NCBI RefSeq assembly: GCF_963675165.1
Contig: NC_087385.1
Span: 1,488,501 to 1,552,500, forward strand
Origin: Halichondria panicea
Taxonomy: Eukaryota > Porifera > Demospongiae > Suberitida > Halichondriidae
Reading direction: 5' to 3'
DNA length: 64,000 nucleotides
The translations under genes and the position numbers were made by a program. Shown here piece by piece: positions 1 through 13,800 of this stretch (the first letter of the stretch is position 1; the number at the start of each line of letters is the position of its first letter). Below the pieces are notes generated by a model. That model was not told the origin of the DNA. It made no database searches and was given only the letters and a program-made list of their open reading frames with translations.

Positions 1-3000
1 ACCAGGTTCTGATTGGGGGCCGAGTAAGTTATATCTGCGTTAACCCCTATGTCACTGTCCGTGGCTGTCACCGTAGCGATAAGTGGACCAGGGGGCGTGT
101 TCTCAACCAAAGAGGATTCATACAGAGATGTCGCAAACACAGGGCTATTGTCGTTGACGTCCTGTATAGGAGAGGAGGAGCCACTATAAACATGGTGAGG
201 CATACACATGGACATAGACAGTCACACGACACACTAGCTTATAGTTATAACCATGCAGTACATTGCTTGTATCAATTGTAAAAGGAGCGTTAAGTTCACC
301 AGAAACAAATTACATCACTTTCATTGTCTTCATTCTTTAATTTACTTGTAGTTAGCTTTTACCATGGGGTACTCAAACTTATAGCTGGTAAAATCCGTTA
401 TCTTTACGGCTATAACTGAAATGGACATTGAGAGCATACAAATACTGCCAGTACTTACACCAATGACAATGGTGATATCTGTCTCCCCGATGAGAGCCGG
501 GAATCCTCTGTCAGTAGCAAACATTCTGAAGTTGTAAGAGCTCCTCGTCTCTCTGTCCGGTGTGTGACTGAGAGTGAGCTCAGCCACAAAGGCCTGCACT
601 ATATTGAGAGAGAAGAGTCCTTGAGTGTCAGCTGACAGGGAGAAGGCCACCTGTCCGTTAGCGCCAATGTCAGCATCAGACACCTGCAACCAAGGGGGAG
701 GGGCTATGAGATATATACGTAGCACACAGGTATGAAATTATTACCTACAAGCTGATTCTATTATTTGCAACCACAGCGTACGCTGAAACCTTTCATGTAA
801 GGTTACGTACATATAACAGATACCATAGCTTTGGGGGATGGACGCATGTACAATGTACTAGACATACGTAGCTAACCAGTGTTTAATATATTCATGCTAA
901 GCTCCTGAAAAATGAGACCGAGAATCGTGTATTTTTGAAGCTCAAATGAATTGTGTATTAAGACTCTCTACAGGTTATGCCATCTAGAGAATACCCCCTC
1001 CTCATGCAATCACATACAGTGAAGCTCGCTATGACGAAGGGGGTGGTGGTGTCTTCAGGCAGTACAAAGGTGACGTTCGGGCTAGCAAACATGGGGGTGT
1101 TGTCGTTGACCTCTGACACGGTCACTGTGAGGGGTATAGATGCACTGAGTGGAGCTAGAGATCGATCCATGGCGGTCAGAGTCAGTTGGTAACTGTCCAT
1201 CTCCTCTCTGTCCAGTGGTACTCTATTGAGCACCCTCCCCCGCGTGACAACAGGGGGTTGGGCCTCCAGGGAGGTGGAGTACATCACACTAGCAGTGCTC
1301 ACGTAAAACCTAGTCATAGAACGTATGCATGGATTACACATCAACTCAAGTGAACATTATACAGAAGACGTACAGCGAAGTATTACAGCATTGACATCAA
1401 AGCCACGTACATTGTAGAAAACTAAAGTTTTACTGCAGCATACTTTGCAAGATTTGTGGGATATAAAGCTTGAGCTACTAGAGCTTGGAATCTAATGCAC
1501 GCATATGCACTTCCAGAAATGCTGCACGTATGGATAAAATTATCGTACAATTAAGCTACACAACTAAAATCAGAAAATTAGACGTTCTAAATTGCCTTTC
1601 CAGCTACCTGTCAGCAAAGTCACCCTGCAGTGTGAACATCATTTCAGCTGAGGAGCCCTGGTCGCTATCAGAGACGGTGAACTCTCCAATGGGAGTGTTA
1701 GCGTCTCTATTCTCGGGGATAGTGAAACTGAGGACAGTGTCGATAAAGATAGGTGGGTTGTCGTTTATATCCTCCACCGTGATAGCCAGTATAGTGGTGT
1801 CAGTCAGAGGGGGACTGCCTGAGTCTGCCACCGTCACCTGCAAGGAGAGGCAGTTAGGAACGCGCTACTGTCACTCAAAATTGTAGAGTAGTAGAAATGT
1901 AACTCAAGAGGCAGCAAGTAATGAGCTATACAGTCAGTCCACGTCAGACTTCTTCAATTTATACAGTTGAGAGCCACCAACTGATGGAGATAGCTACGTA
2001 TTATGCAATGAATCAGACTTATTCAATTGCAAAAAGGTGCATCAACAATTAAAGGGCTGTACATCAATGGTTACATTATCCATTGCCTAGTGTTTCAAGA
2101 CCTATGTAACTTCTTACACAGAAACCCAGCTAGTACAAAAGCTTACGGATATCTCATAGTAATGGTAGCCATCTTGGACTGCCTCTCTCTCCAGATTCAC
2201 GTTGACAGTCACCACGGCTGAAGAGGTATCGATGCGAAAAAAAGTGTCGCTAATGGTCACCCGCATCCCATCCTGGGTACGCAGTCCTGTTACCGTGGTG
2301 ATACTGTATGTCAACATTGAGTTGGCACCCTATATAATAAAACGAAGGATTATAAAACAAGGATTGAACTTTTTTTTTATCTCTCCTAATACTGTACAGC
2401 GGAAATGGTCGTGGACTTCACGGATTGCACCAAGGCACAGAAATTTCAATTGTGAATTGTACTGGTGTTAAATGTGACAAAGATGGGGCTCTTGCTCGCT
2501 GCGAAAATGTTTAACCCTCGCGCAAACATGTTGATCTACAGAATGCTGACCTGGTCATAGTCCACAGCCCTGAGGGCATTGGACAGTGTGTCCCCAACTA
2601 CAGCGTCCTCTGAGATCACAGCAGTGTAGTGACTACTCAGGAACTCGGGAGGCTCGTTCACGTCGCCAATGGTAACCACAACAGTTGCAGACCCTGCCCC
2701 CAGGGATACCGACTCATGTCCACTCTCGTGAGCCAAAACTTGAACAAAATATCGCGAGTGAGTCTCTCTATCCACGGTACCGCGAACTGTGAGGACTCCA
2801 TTCGATTGGCCAATGCTGAACGTGACGTCAGGGGCAGTGGGAATGACTGTACGTACAGGAAGAAATGTATAAAACTGGTACATATACAATATCTATGGCT
2901 GTTTCACACCTGTTCCAACACTGTATACAATGGGTGTTGCAGGTGCTGCAGTGTCAGTGGCTGTCACGGTTACCACAGTTGCTGGACTCTACATAACACA

Positions 3001-4632
3001 GAAAACACCATATCCATATATAAAACACTGCACTATCTGTCCCTCTTGGCTTGTATCCATCCTCTTTACCAGGCTCTCTTTACCCACTTATAGATCTACT
3101 CATTTTGTCTTTAAACACTCTTTACCAAAATGGATAGAATCTGTGAGGATGAGTGTGTCTTTACCTGACTGGTGAACTCCAGGATCTCAGCAGTGTAGAC
3201 CGTCTGGCTGAAGGTGGGAGGTACGGGAGCAACATGAACAGTCACCACTGCCGAGTCAATCAAGGGAGGAACTCCAAAGTCCTGAGAGTGGGTCAATTTA
3301 TGCATTCATTTGGCAAATAAGTAGCAAGGCTTGTGCAAGTTGATTACGCGCATTTATCGATGTACTTACAGTTGCCGTGACTCTGATTTGATACGAGGTC
3401 TGTAAGTCCAAGCTCTGTGCCAGCACTAGGTCTCCAGTGAACTCGTTTAGAGTAAATGTGTTCTGTCCTGTTGGAGCTAGTTGCTGCATGCTGTATACCA
3501 CTAGACCGTTGTTACTCAAGTCGTGATCAACAGCATTCAGGGTGGTTATTACATCACCCACATTTGTAGTCTGTAAAGGAACATAGAATAAAGGAACATA
3601 GAATCTCTATTTAGAATAGTGTTTCAGCATACCAATATGGACGGTCATGCAAGTCATGTGGTACAATATCATACTTCTTATAGGTTATATAGATCTATAT
3701 ATATATTCATAGTTCTTACCTCACTAGCTGCAGTGTCAAGTGTAGCATCACTGAATTGGGGAGCATCGTTGATATCCAGCACCTCCACATTCACAAACAG
3801 GTAAGCCTATATTGGAGAACACTTGATAATTGTATATGCCTGCATCATTATGTTGAGAGAGTGTTGGGGATCTCCCCTAGACGGTGCATGTACATGTAGT
3901 TGGTATAATTTGCACTGCATGACCCTTTAAACTTTCAAGTGATACATTAAAGAGCAAGCAACTATCTCACCCGGTTTGCTTCAGCTGAGCCTGAGGAGTT
4001 GTAGTATGCAAACACCTCAGCTAGTAGCATGACAGGAGTTTTGTCAACAATAGCCAATCTCTCGGGTCCATTGGGTCCAACAGTCAGCTGCCCGGTCTGT
4101 GGATTCATCACAAACACCCCCAGGTCATTTGAGGACAGGTCCACTCCGTACACGACTGTCTCTCCTCCGAGACCCCTCGCTTTAGTCGCTATCACCTCAT
4201 CTCCTGCAGGGGTAGGTAGGGATGTGTTAAGGCATCTGTATATATATATAGCTAAGCTGGAAATCGTTTTGTATAATGTCTAGTAACATTGATAGAACTG
4301 TATGCAATTATATATTTGCATGACTTGCATGTCGCCTGCATGCATGTAAGATCTCTAGCTAGCGCTGACTTCACTAGACTCTGTTTGTACCAATTTGAGG
4401 TCTTTCGCTGATGCCAATGCTGACTGTGTTGCTGGAAAGAAGTGGCTCAAACTGGGGAACAACTGAGGGCATACAGAAAACATCCACAATGTAATTAGAC
4501 AATGTATGTAGACCTAGTCTTAGTACATGTATATTGTTTTAACTTGCAGACCAAAATCTAACTGTGAAACTTACATTGAGCATTGATTGCTGCAGCTGTC
4601 AGCAATAAAAGTAGGCCTACAGTAGAGCTCAT
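1..4632 (-). CDS. Cadherin-repeat protein, N-terminal part (gene runs off the left edge)
   Basis: Cell-surface calcium-dependent adhesion family, as inferred from cadherin repeats. The start at 4632 opens a 58-nt exon (4575-4632) encoding a signal peptide (MSSTVGLLLLLTAAAINAQ) that ends at a GTAAGT donor. Later exons lie near 4393-4454, 3972-4207, 3720-3790, 3361-3565, 3165-3285, 2550-2850, 2137-2332, 1607-1840, 1040-1308, 464-683 and 1-190. Cadherin linker motifs are visible: IGDVNEPPEF near 2660, VEDINDNPPIF near 1770, VSEVNDNTPMF near 1100, and a DVNDNSPVF near 155. DRE motifs precede several strands. About six to seven repeats fall inside the window. The membrane segment and tail lie outside, so subfamily cannot be judged. 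It is divergent from the cadherin at 4863 and shares its 5' spacer. Exon edges are approximate; the family call is firm. Confidence 0.88.
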
Positions 4633-4862
4633 GTTTCCAGTGTCTCACAAACAGAGCCGTGCTTCTCCAAAGTTGTGTACTGCTACTGATGCAAGTGGGT
4701 GCCGCCCCCTTTTCAAAATGTCCTGTGTAGGTACGCCCACCTTTTGCTCCATTACGCTGACCCCACCCAAGTTTTTGCAACAAGTGTATAGCTAGCTAGC
4801 TGTAGCTTTTATCTTAGAAGCTTAGATAGAGTGTTGCATAGAGTGTTACTGTTAGCAGAGTT
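4633..4862. promoter_or_regulatory. Shared 5' spacer between divergent cadherin genes
   Basis: Only 230 bp separate the two divergent start codons, each of which opens a signal-peptide exon. Both promoters and both 5' UTRs must therefore fit here, unless a remote untranslated exon exists. I see no clear TATA box. The right part holds a loose repeat of the word gagtgtt before the plus-strand start. A bidirectional promoter is an inference from geometry. Confidence 0.5.
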
Positions 4863-7800
4863 ATGGAGAGGAGTGCAAGTATCGCTGTGCTCGTTTTGCT
4901 GGCGTGTCTGGCAACTTGTAGTTTTGCGCAGGCACCGCCAGGTAAGGGGGGAGGGGCTGGTAGCTGCAGCTTTTTGTGGTTTTTAGCTGCCCATAACTAG
5001 ACATGTCACCATGTACGTGACAATGGCCTCAGGGAATATTAGTATGCCCCCTCAGTACACTTTGGATACTACAATAGTCTTTTTGGCTTCTAGATGCCAT
5101 AGACCAACATGTATCTGTAAGAATGATGTATCTGTAAGAATGCCTACAGGCAGCATCCTAATTGATCAACACCTGCTGTGTTGAAACTTCTTGCTCTTTC
5201 TTGCAGTTTTCACAAATCCTTCCCAGAGACAGGGCTATATCGAGGAGAATGTGGGAGGTTAGTTTATCTCCATTTTGTTATGACATCATATTCACTTGCA
5301 CGTTTTTGTTCACAGCGGATGCTCTTGTACGATCTTTCGTATCATCTGATGCCGGACCTATCGACCTTTCAGTCACTGATCCAGATGGTGGTGGTTTCGA
5401 ATACTCCATTACTCCTGCTGGTGGCAAGTTTGGTATCAATGGAGATTCAAAGCTGGTGGTTATGTCTTCTCTGGACAGAGAGGTAGGTTGCTGTTAGTGT
5501 GCGGTAATGTAGTATCAAACTAGATGCTGTTGTTAGTGTGCGGTAATGTAGTATCCAGCTAGATGCTGCTGTTAGTGTGCGGTAATGTAGTATCCAGCTA
5601 GATGCTGCTATTAGTGTTTGTAGCTGATACTTGTGTAAAGTATTCGCTGTGTGCTGCATGTGTGATGTTTTATAGGCTGTGCCTGTGCATGGATGCAATC
5701 TTGTAACCAGGGCCTTGTGTATAGTAAATGTACATGTATTAATGACTACCGTTATTATTTTCGAGACACTTAAATTTATAGAATGGTCTCTACTAGCATT
5801 TTGTTGATCATTGGTTGGCTGCTTACCGGAAACATTCCCAGCCTGCGCCTTCAATCTTTGCACGTAGCAGAACAATTTTCGTGGAGGATTGCTAACACAC
5901 AATAATAGTGAAATGTTCGCACTATACGGTATATATGTAGTGAAAGCATAATTTCCAGCTCTGGCTTTCAATATAAATTCAAAATAAACATTTCATCTTA
6001 AAATGTTCGTTGTGTCCTGTGCAAGTATTCCTATGTCATGTATGAACACCTGTCTAGGGTTAATAGGCATTTTGCTATGGACATTGATTGCACTATATTG
6101 AATAGTAGAAAAGTTTGCCAAAGAATCACCTTATTTGTCATCTCATCCTGTTGACCGTTCATGCAGCCATGAATACACACCTCTGCATTTTTGGAGTCTA
6201 TAGCTAATGAATATTGCTCTGTTGTTCTGATGAGAACTTCACAAGCATGTTATTGCCATGGCACCATTGACAAACAATAGAGACACGACTGACAGTTTTT
6301 AATTGGGGTGTAATTTAACAACATGCATCATTTAAACTTCTTTTTTTCTCCACTCAGAATACTGATGAACAAACTATCACGCTGATGGTTCAGTTGATGT
6401 ACTCTGGTCAAGTGTCAACTGTGAGTTGTTTATGCTCCCTATCTATATCTGTACAGTTCTTCAAAACACTCCGTGAAGCTTCCTCCACATTGATAAAGCT
6501 TCAGTTTGCCATCCAGTCTATCTGATAACTCATTTGTCTTCTATTCTAGTCCAGCATCGTGATCGTGGTGACTGTGCTTGATGTCAATGACAACGAACCA
6601 GTCTACACTCCGGGTATCGTAAATCCTATCAATGAGGTATGTAAAATTAGTTTACTTAGAACAACATCGTTAGTCTTTTTGATAATTATGTGTTAACCTT
6701 AGGTAGCTACTTCCCATTAGTTAAAACAGCCTCTGGGCAGCTCTATTTTGAAGCTACAACTGTACATACCAGGAATACTCTGTACACGTACTGACAACTA
6801 TAGTATACTCATGCAAATGTTGTCTCTACATGTGTGCAGTATGCTCTACTTGTTGGCTTCACCATCACTCTATTGGACGTCACCGATTTAGATGAGGGAA
6901 CTAACGGTCAACTCACCTACGAAGTTGTCACACCTGTAAGAGACAAACAAACACATCATGCATTAATTATTAACATACTTTGTCATGCACTCTCTCCCTA
7001 CCTATAGGCTGATCTGGTCGGTGTGAATCCTTTTGGGAGAGTATTTCTGCGAGCTCCCGTTGGTAGTGTCGATCGAGACACTAACATTGCTATCACAGTT
7101 CGTGTTTCAGTGAGTCTTCGTTTCTTGCATGCTTGTTTCTCGAACTGGAACCATCCATTTGGAATGTATTTACCCCTTACTTTTAGGATGGAGGAGACCC
7201 AGCAAGGCAAATCAGCATTTCTTTAACCCTCACGGTGTTGAATTCTCTAGAGCTGCCTCCACAATTCTCACTAAACGAATACATTGCAAATATCGACGAG
7301 GCGACCTATTCAACACCGGTACGTATAATTATACACGTAACTATAATTTCATCATGTACGTACTACATAATTATTTAGGTACTGACTTTATAACTGTTTT
7401 TGCTTATCACAGGTTGATATTATTACTGTCATGGCAACACGACACAGCTTCGGCGCTAGTGGAACCAACCCTATCCGCTACGCATCTATTGATACTCGTA
7501 AGATCAGTTACTGTAACTATCACATGATCCAAGGGAATCAACTATAATGTTTCTTGAAAGTGTGTGTGTACGTACATGCATGCATGTATGCGTGTTGCAA
7601 TTATCGTTATAATTAGCTATAATGTGCATGGATTGCTTTTGCAGCTACCGGCTTTGATATTAACAGAGTGTCTGGAAGAGTCACATTTCAGGGTACCTTG
7701 GATCGAGAAACGCAGCCAATAATATACCTGACCGTGACAGCAATAGAAGTGAGCGCAGACGACGAGACGGTGCAAGCCAGTCTTACAGGATACTCCCGTG

Positions 7801-10800
7801 TCCAAGTGGCACTCGGAGATATAAACGATAACAACCCAATTTTTTTCAACTATGTTGGTTTGTCAGGTACTCAGGATAATCCATACCGAGCCGTTGTGTC
7901 TGAGGCAGTTGCCCTGGGGCACATTGTAGTAAGCGATGCAGAAGCTTTTGATCCTGATGAGGTAAGAATTCACATTCGGCTCTGCAACACATACGTATCG
8001 AATAATTTTGTACTCACCCAGCTGTCTCAAATAAATGCCTGCTACATATTATGTGCGCATTAATTAAGTGCCCTGTTTTTAGATTATAGTTAGTGGCTCA
8101 ATAGATGGCATGGCCACGTTGTTATGTGTTGAAGCATATCTGTGCACAGAGAGCTGTGTTGTTGTTTGCTCTGCAGGGGTCAAACAGTGAGTTTACCTAT
8201 TCAATAATGGAAACTGGTGTGGAATTGCCATTCGCAATCGACTCTAACACAGGAATCATCACCACGGATACATTACTCGACTACGAGGGGACTCAAACAT
8301 ACACATTCACAGTAAGCTATAGGGACAATATATAAGTGTACATGTACAATAGCATGGTAGGGAGACGATCGATACTAACTTGTACCTTCTCTATCAGATT
8401 CTAGCCACGGAGACGGTAGATGGTAACCACGTTGGCTCGGCAACTGTCATTGTAGACATTACAAATGTCAACGACAATTCCCCAGTCTTCCCGGCCTCAT
8501 TTTATCTGCTCGAGGTCAACGAGGGACCACCCTCTCAGGATCCTCTCACGGCTACAGCCACTGTGAATACAGCTATGATTACCACCACTGCTATCGCTGT
8601 AAGTCAGTACGGTAGCTAGGCTACATACATATGTTGGGGTATATTGTTTAATACCCTCATATTTGCCCACCCCAACATCATTTCTAATACTTACAAAGCC
8701 TTTTTCAAAACTGACAGATGCCTCTACTAAATTACCCTACATATGTAACTAAATAATAGTTAGACACTGTTTTGGAGGTGTCTATGGGATTTAGAAGGCT
8801 GAGGGCTTCTAAATCACATGGACACCAACAAAACAGTGTCTAACTCACTAGTGCGCATGCGCAAACCTTGCCCTCGAGGCTTAACTACAATACAATTACT
8901 TGACAATAGAATACTAGGTATACTAGGTATACTAAGTCCCATAGTATACTGCTCTGAGGCACTTTTCCCATGTACTTCCCATGTACTTCCCATGTACTTC
9001 CCATGTAGATCTTATCAACTAGTGTCTAATGTACACTTATTACTTATTATGGCTATATGCCAACTTTGTCTTTTTCTTTCCACAGGCGATTGACAATGAT
9101 CGTGATAACTTTGGTGAAGTCACGTACGCTCTGGTCTCAGCTGATGGCACTAATTTGTGAGTTGTTTATCTTACAGTACCAGCTAGTTTGCATAATTTTT
9201 TTATAGCCAGTGAATACTGCATGCCATCTTCAATCATTCCGTCTATTAACTGTTTGCTATACGTACTCTTGAATGGTATAAGTGTCTACAATGCAATATT
9301 CTGATGTCTCCCCCCCACATCACATGCATATTTGCTGGACATATGTATAAATATGGAGTTCTCCCCGCCCCTCCCAGTTTTTCTGTGAGTCAAACAATCG
9401 GTGAGATCTTTGTCACGGCTGAGCTGGACCGAGAGATGAGGGACGCATACCACCTGACTCTAGTTGCTACTGACGACGGGGGCCTGAGTGCCACTACACT
9501 GATCGTTATCACCGTACTGGATGTCAATGATAATACGCCAACCTTCCGCCCTGCTGTGTTCACTCTTGTGCTTATTGAGTCCATTGACTATTCAAGTGCT
9601 CTCACTGTGTTTGTAAGTGATAGACCTAACGGTTGATGGAGTAACCAAGTAAACTTATGGTGTGCATGATGTACATACATCCATGTAGAGTCTGTGAAGT
9701 AATGCATGTAGATATAATTTACCACCTCAGCTGCCATGACTAGAAGCAAATTCAATCAGTTTCCTTATCTCACTTTTCCCTTACCTTCACAGGCTACTGA
9801 TGGTGACCAGCCTGGCACAGTCAACTCCATGCTCTCTTACTCTATATCTCCCACCACCAACTTTGGTATCCAATCATCAACTGGTGTCATCAATGCGTTC
9901 GAGTTGGATTGTGAGACAGCCATGACTCACACCCTCATTGTCACGGCAACGGACGCTGGGACTTCGCCTTTGACAGGTTCTGCTACCATTAATGTCAGGC
10001 TACAGGTTAGTCACTATGTGCATGTACCTACATACAATATGGACATTTGTTAGCTTTCAGGGAGTTCAGTCACATATGTACGTGTACATGTACATTGTAC
10101 ATGTATATTATACGCTTAGGTCACGCGGTTGCTTTGTGGCTAATTTGTGTATACATTAATAAAATAATTATGAAGCCTAAATTATATATTATTATATATT
10201 ATAATGCTACAGTGTCGGAACGAACTTGGACCAGTATTCAATAGTGCGCCATATTCAGCTACAATCTCCGAGTCCCTCGCCATAGGACAACCCATAGGAG
10301 CGACAGCCATGGCAACAGACCCTGAGGGCCACTCGGTATTTTATGCCATATCTCCCGCTCTCCCAGATGGAGCATTCTTCAACATTGACGAGACGTCAGG
10401 TGTGATAAGCCTGGCTCTTGCAGTCGACCGCGACCCTCCCAGCTCTCAGGAACAACTCATGATTGAGGTACAAATGGGAAATTACAATATCAGTTCTTGT
10501 ACATTCGACGTACCTTAAGAGACGCACGTAACCTGCATGCACATGTCAGTAGGAGCTTCCTAGGCACTCCACATAATTATTATTATATAGTATACAGGCC
10601 AATTCAGGGTGTCATACAGGATTTTGAAGTAGAGGGGGGAAATTAGAACATTTTGCTAAAAAAACCGGTCAACTGTTATTTCAATACCCTGTTAGTATGT
10701 AAAATTTCCCCAACTATACTTGAATGCAAATTTTGGGGGGGGGTATCCCTCCTTTCTCCCCCCCTGTATGACACCCTGCAACTTAACAGTAGCTCAATAA

Positions 10801-13800
10801 TAATTATAGGTACATGTATAGTTTATAGTACACGTTTATTTGTTTACTCCTCTACAGATATATGCACGGGATGATGCAGAGCCTCCTCAAACTGCCTCCA
10901 CCACTGTCACCATCATCGTGGATAATTCCAACGACAACACTCCGATAATTACCAACCCCCCAGGTGTGTGTGCTGTGTGTGGTGTGTGTGGTGTGTACTA
11001 CTGTAACAGTACACAAGTAATACCAGCGAAGCTTGTCATAACGAGATCACCCTTGTCTTGGGAAGACTAGCTAACAGCCAATATAGTGATTGAAATAAAG
11101 ATGTGGCCTGCTACATGTACAGCTTGGTTCAACCCGTGCTATGGAATGAAATACGGGGCCCATGTAATAATAACAATTACGTATTCTTGAAGGTAATCTG
11201 CTTATAGGGTGATCATAATACGAATTCTTATGCTTAGATAAACGTCAACAAATTGGATTCAGTAACAAAATACATACATGTACAATGTAGAACCTCGATC
11301 CTGCATGAATCTGAATGCATAACTTAGCGATAACCATTGTTGCATCCCCCCTGTAGCACGAGACCCTATTGTGCTATCAATCCTCGAGGCTGATGGACCA
11401 GGGGTTTTCCCCTATGCTCTCTTCACTGTTGACGCAAGTGACTTGGACACTGCCGCTGGTGACTCCATCACCTTCTCTCTGACCGGCTCCACTGTAAGTA
11501 CAACTTCATATTCATGTATTAAGTTAGTATATATACAGGACATATATAATTATGTATTTAGAGTAAAATAATTTATGACCAGTACTACATTCTCTGTATG
11601 TCTTGGAGTTGCAATCGTAATTGGCTGCTAGAGATCTGTTCCATTATACTGATACGATGTCAGTACTGCATTTTCAATGCTCTGTTTTCTTGGTCTCTAC
11701 AGCACTTCTCAATTAACCAGGATGGTATTGTATCACATGCCACGGCGTTGGACCGTGAAACAAGTGCCACTGAGCAGTTCACCATATCAGCTTGTGACAG
11801 CGGAGCTATAGCTATGTGCGAGTAAGTTGATCACATGACTTGTATTGCCACCGCTACCATTTTATTGTCATACTTGCAGCACTGTTGATATGACAATCAA
11901 CGTTTTGGACTACAACGACAATGCACCCGTTTTTATTGGGGAACCTTATACTGCAACCGTCACTGAGGTGCGTAACATAATCTTTGTTTCCTCCATGTTT
12001 AATGGGAAGTATTTATGCAGTATATAGCCTCTCATTTTATTGTCTTGTTGAGTAGCACGTACGCGTGATGTTTTGATTATTGTTTGACAGTGTGATGCCA
12101 GGGCTCGAACGTCAGTGGTCCAAGTGACGGCTGTCGATAACATGGACATTGGACCAAATCGGGACATAGACTACCAGGTTTGAGTTACTATAATAGCAGT
12201 TAAAGGGAGGGTTGCGGTTACATCAATCAATTCTCGTACATTGTTGGCTACCGTATTCTCCTCCTGTTTAAGGTGCCACTAAAAATGGTTTGGTACATGT
12301 ACCTGTCGGACTAAATGTATGTACACACACAAATACCCGAAATAGCCTTTACGATAGAGTGGCATCTTAAATAGAAGGTGAATACGGTATATCATGTATT
12401 GTATGTGTTGTTTGCATGAGACAGACTGAATGACCATCAATCTTACTTCTACAGCTGGTGTCAGGCAGTGGGTTCACTGTGGACCGGTCGACTGGGGTGG
12501 TGTACACGGAGGGGAACAGCTTTGACTTTGAGAGTGGGATGACCTCTTTCTCAGTGACAATCAGAGCCACTGACAACCCCTCTGGATCACCGCAGCTGCA
12601 GGTACGAGGCCCTACCCCTGTGTATACATAGTCATGCAGTCACTTTGTGCATAATCCGGTAGTTGTATGGGGACATGTGTACGTCACGTAGTTCTGCCAG
12701 TCAGTGTTTACATATGAGGTTAATATTTTCACAATTACTACGAAGACCCTCATTGTGATTATATACTCTAGTTAGTACGTGTCCGAGTTTTGGTTGCTGA
12801 ACTTTCTACTAAATGAGGATGTGTCTAAATCCGCTAATCTCACTATAAGAAGTGATGTATGTATACAAGTATAATTATTACATAACAAATGCTCTGAATT
12901 CCTGATCACTCTTATACACATGTACCTGCATGTAGGACGAGACCACGCTCACTGTGACTCTAACCGACTGCAATGACAACGCTCCTATGTTTAGTAGCGA
13001 TGGCCGCTACACTGTTACCGTGGCAGACGGCTCTATGCCAGCTGCCAACCCTATCTTCACAGGCATATTGGTTAATGATCTGGACACTACTGGTACATTT
13101 CAAACTGTAACGTACGCCATTGATGGTGGACCGGCTCAAACTAATAACTGGATTGACATTGACCCCTCTACGGTAAGAGGATGACTGTACATGGGTAGTT
13201 ACATGTCACTTTTAAAATGGTGTGTTGTTACACTATAATTACAGTAAGCAGATGTGAAACTAGCATCTCTCTTAGTTATTCTTTGTGCTTCCTATAACTG
13301 CATGTATACTGTATGATTAGTGAAAACAGAAAACAATAGTCTTTTTTTGTTTGTCTGAGAATTTTTCCTAGAATGGTTTCTTTACGCTTGCTTATTTCAT
13401 GTATGTTACCCCCCCCCCCCCCCCACCCTCCATCATTCCAGGGTCATCTAAACATCATACCTGGGCAGACGATTAACAGAGAGGACAGTGCTCTCCAAAT
13501 AGACAGCAATGGGAATGGAATCATGGTGTTCAGCATCATTGCTACCAACACTGCTCCAGGACCTTTCAGCACCATGCTCTCAGACTCAGCTGTGGTAAGA
13601 GACTTCAGCATTTGAGAAAAACCACTACGCACAATGTACATGCATGTACACATGCATTGTACTTGTGAAGCTCAATTTTGAGGGAAAGCTGTCTAAATTG
13701 TGGAGCTGCAATGTATTGTCCTTTGTTCAGCGTACAATATTATTATTATCCCCACTCTATTGTGACGCACACACACACACACACACACACACAGATCACC

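Noticed and set aside
5447-5971. 174-codon minus-strand ORF with repeated SSWILHYRTLT
   Set aside because: It runs through a tandem repeat and a cadherin intron; no coding signal beyond the repeat.
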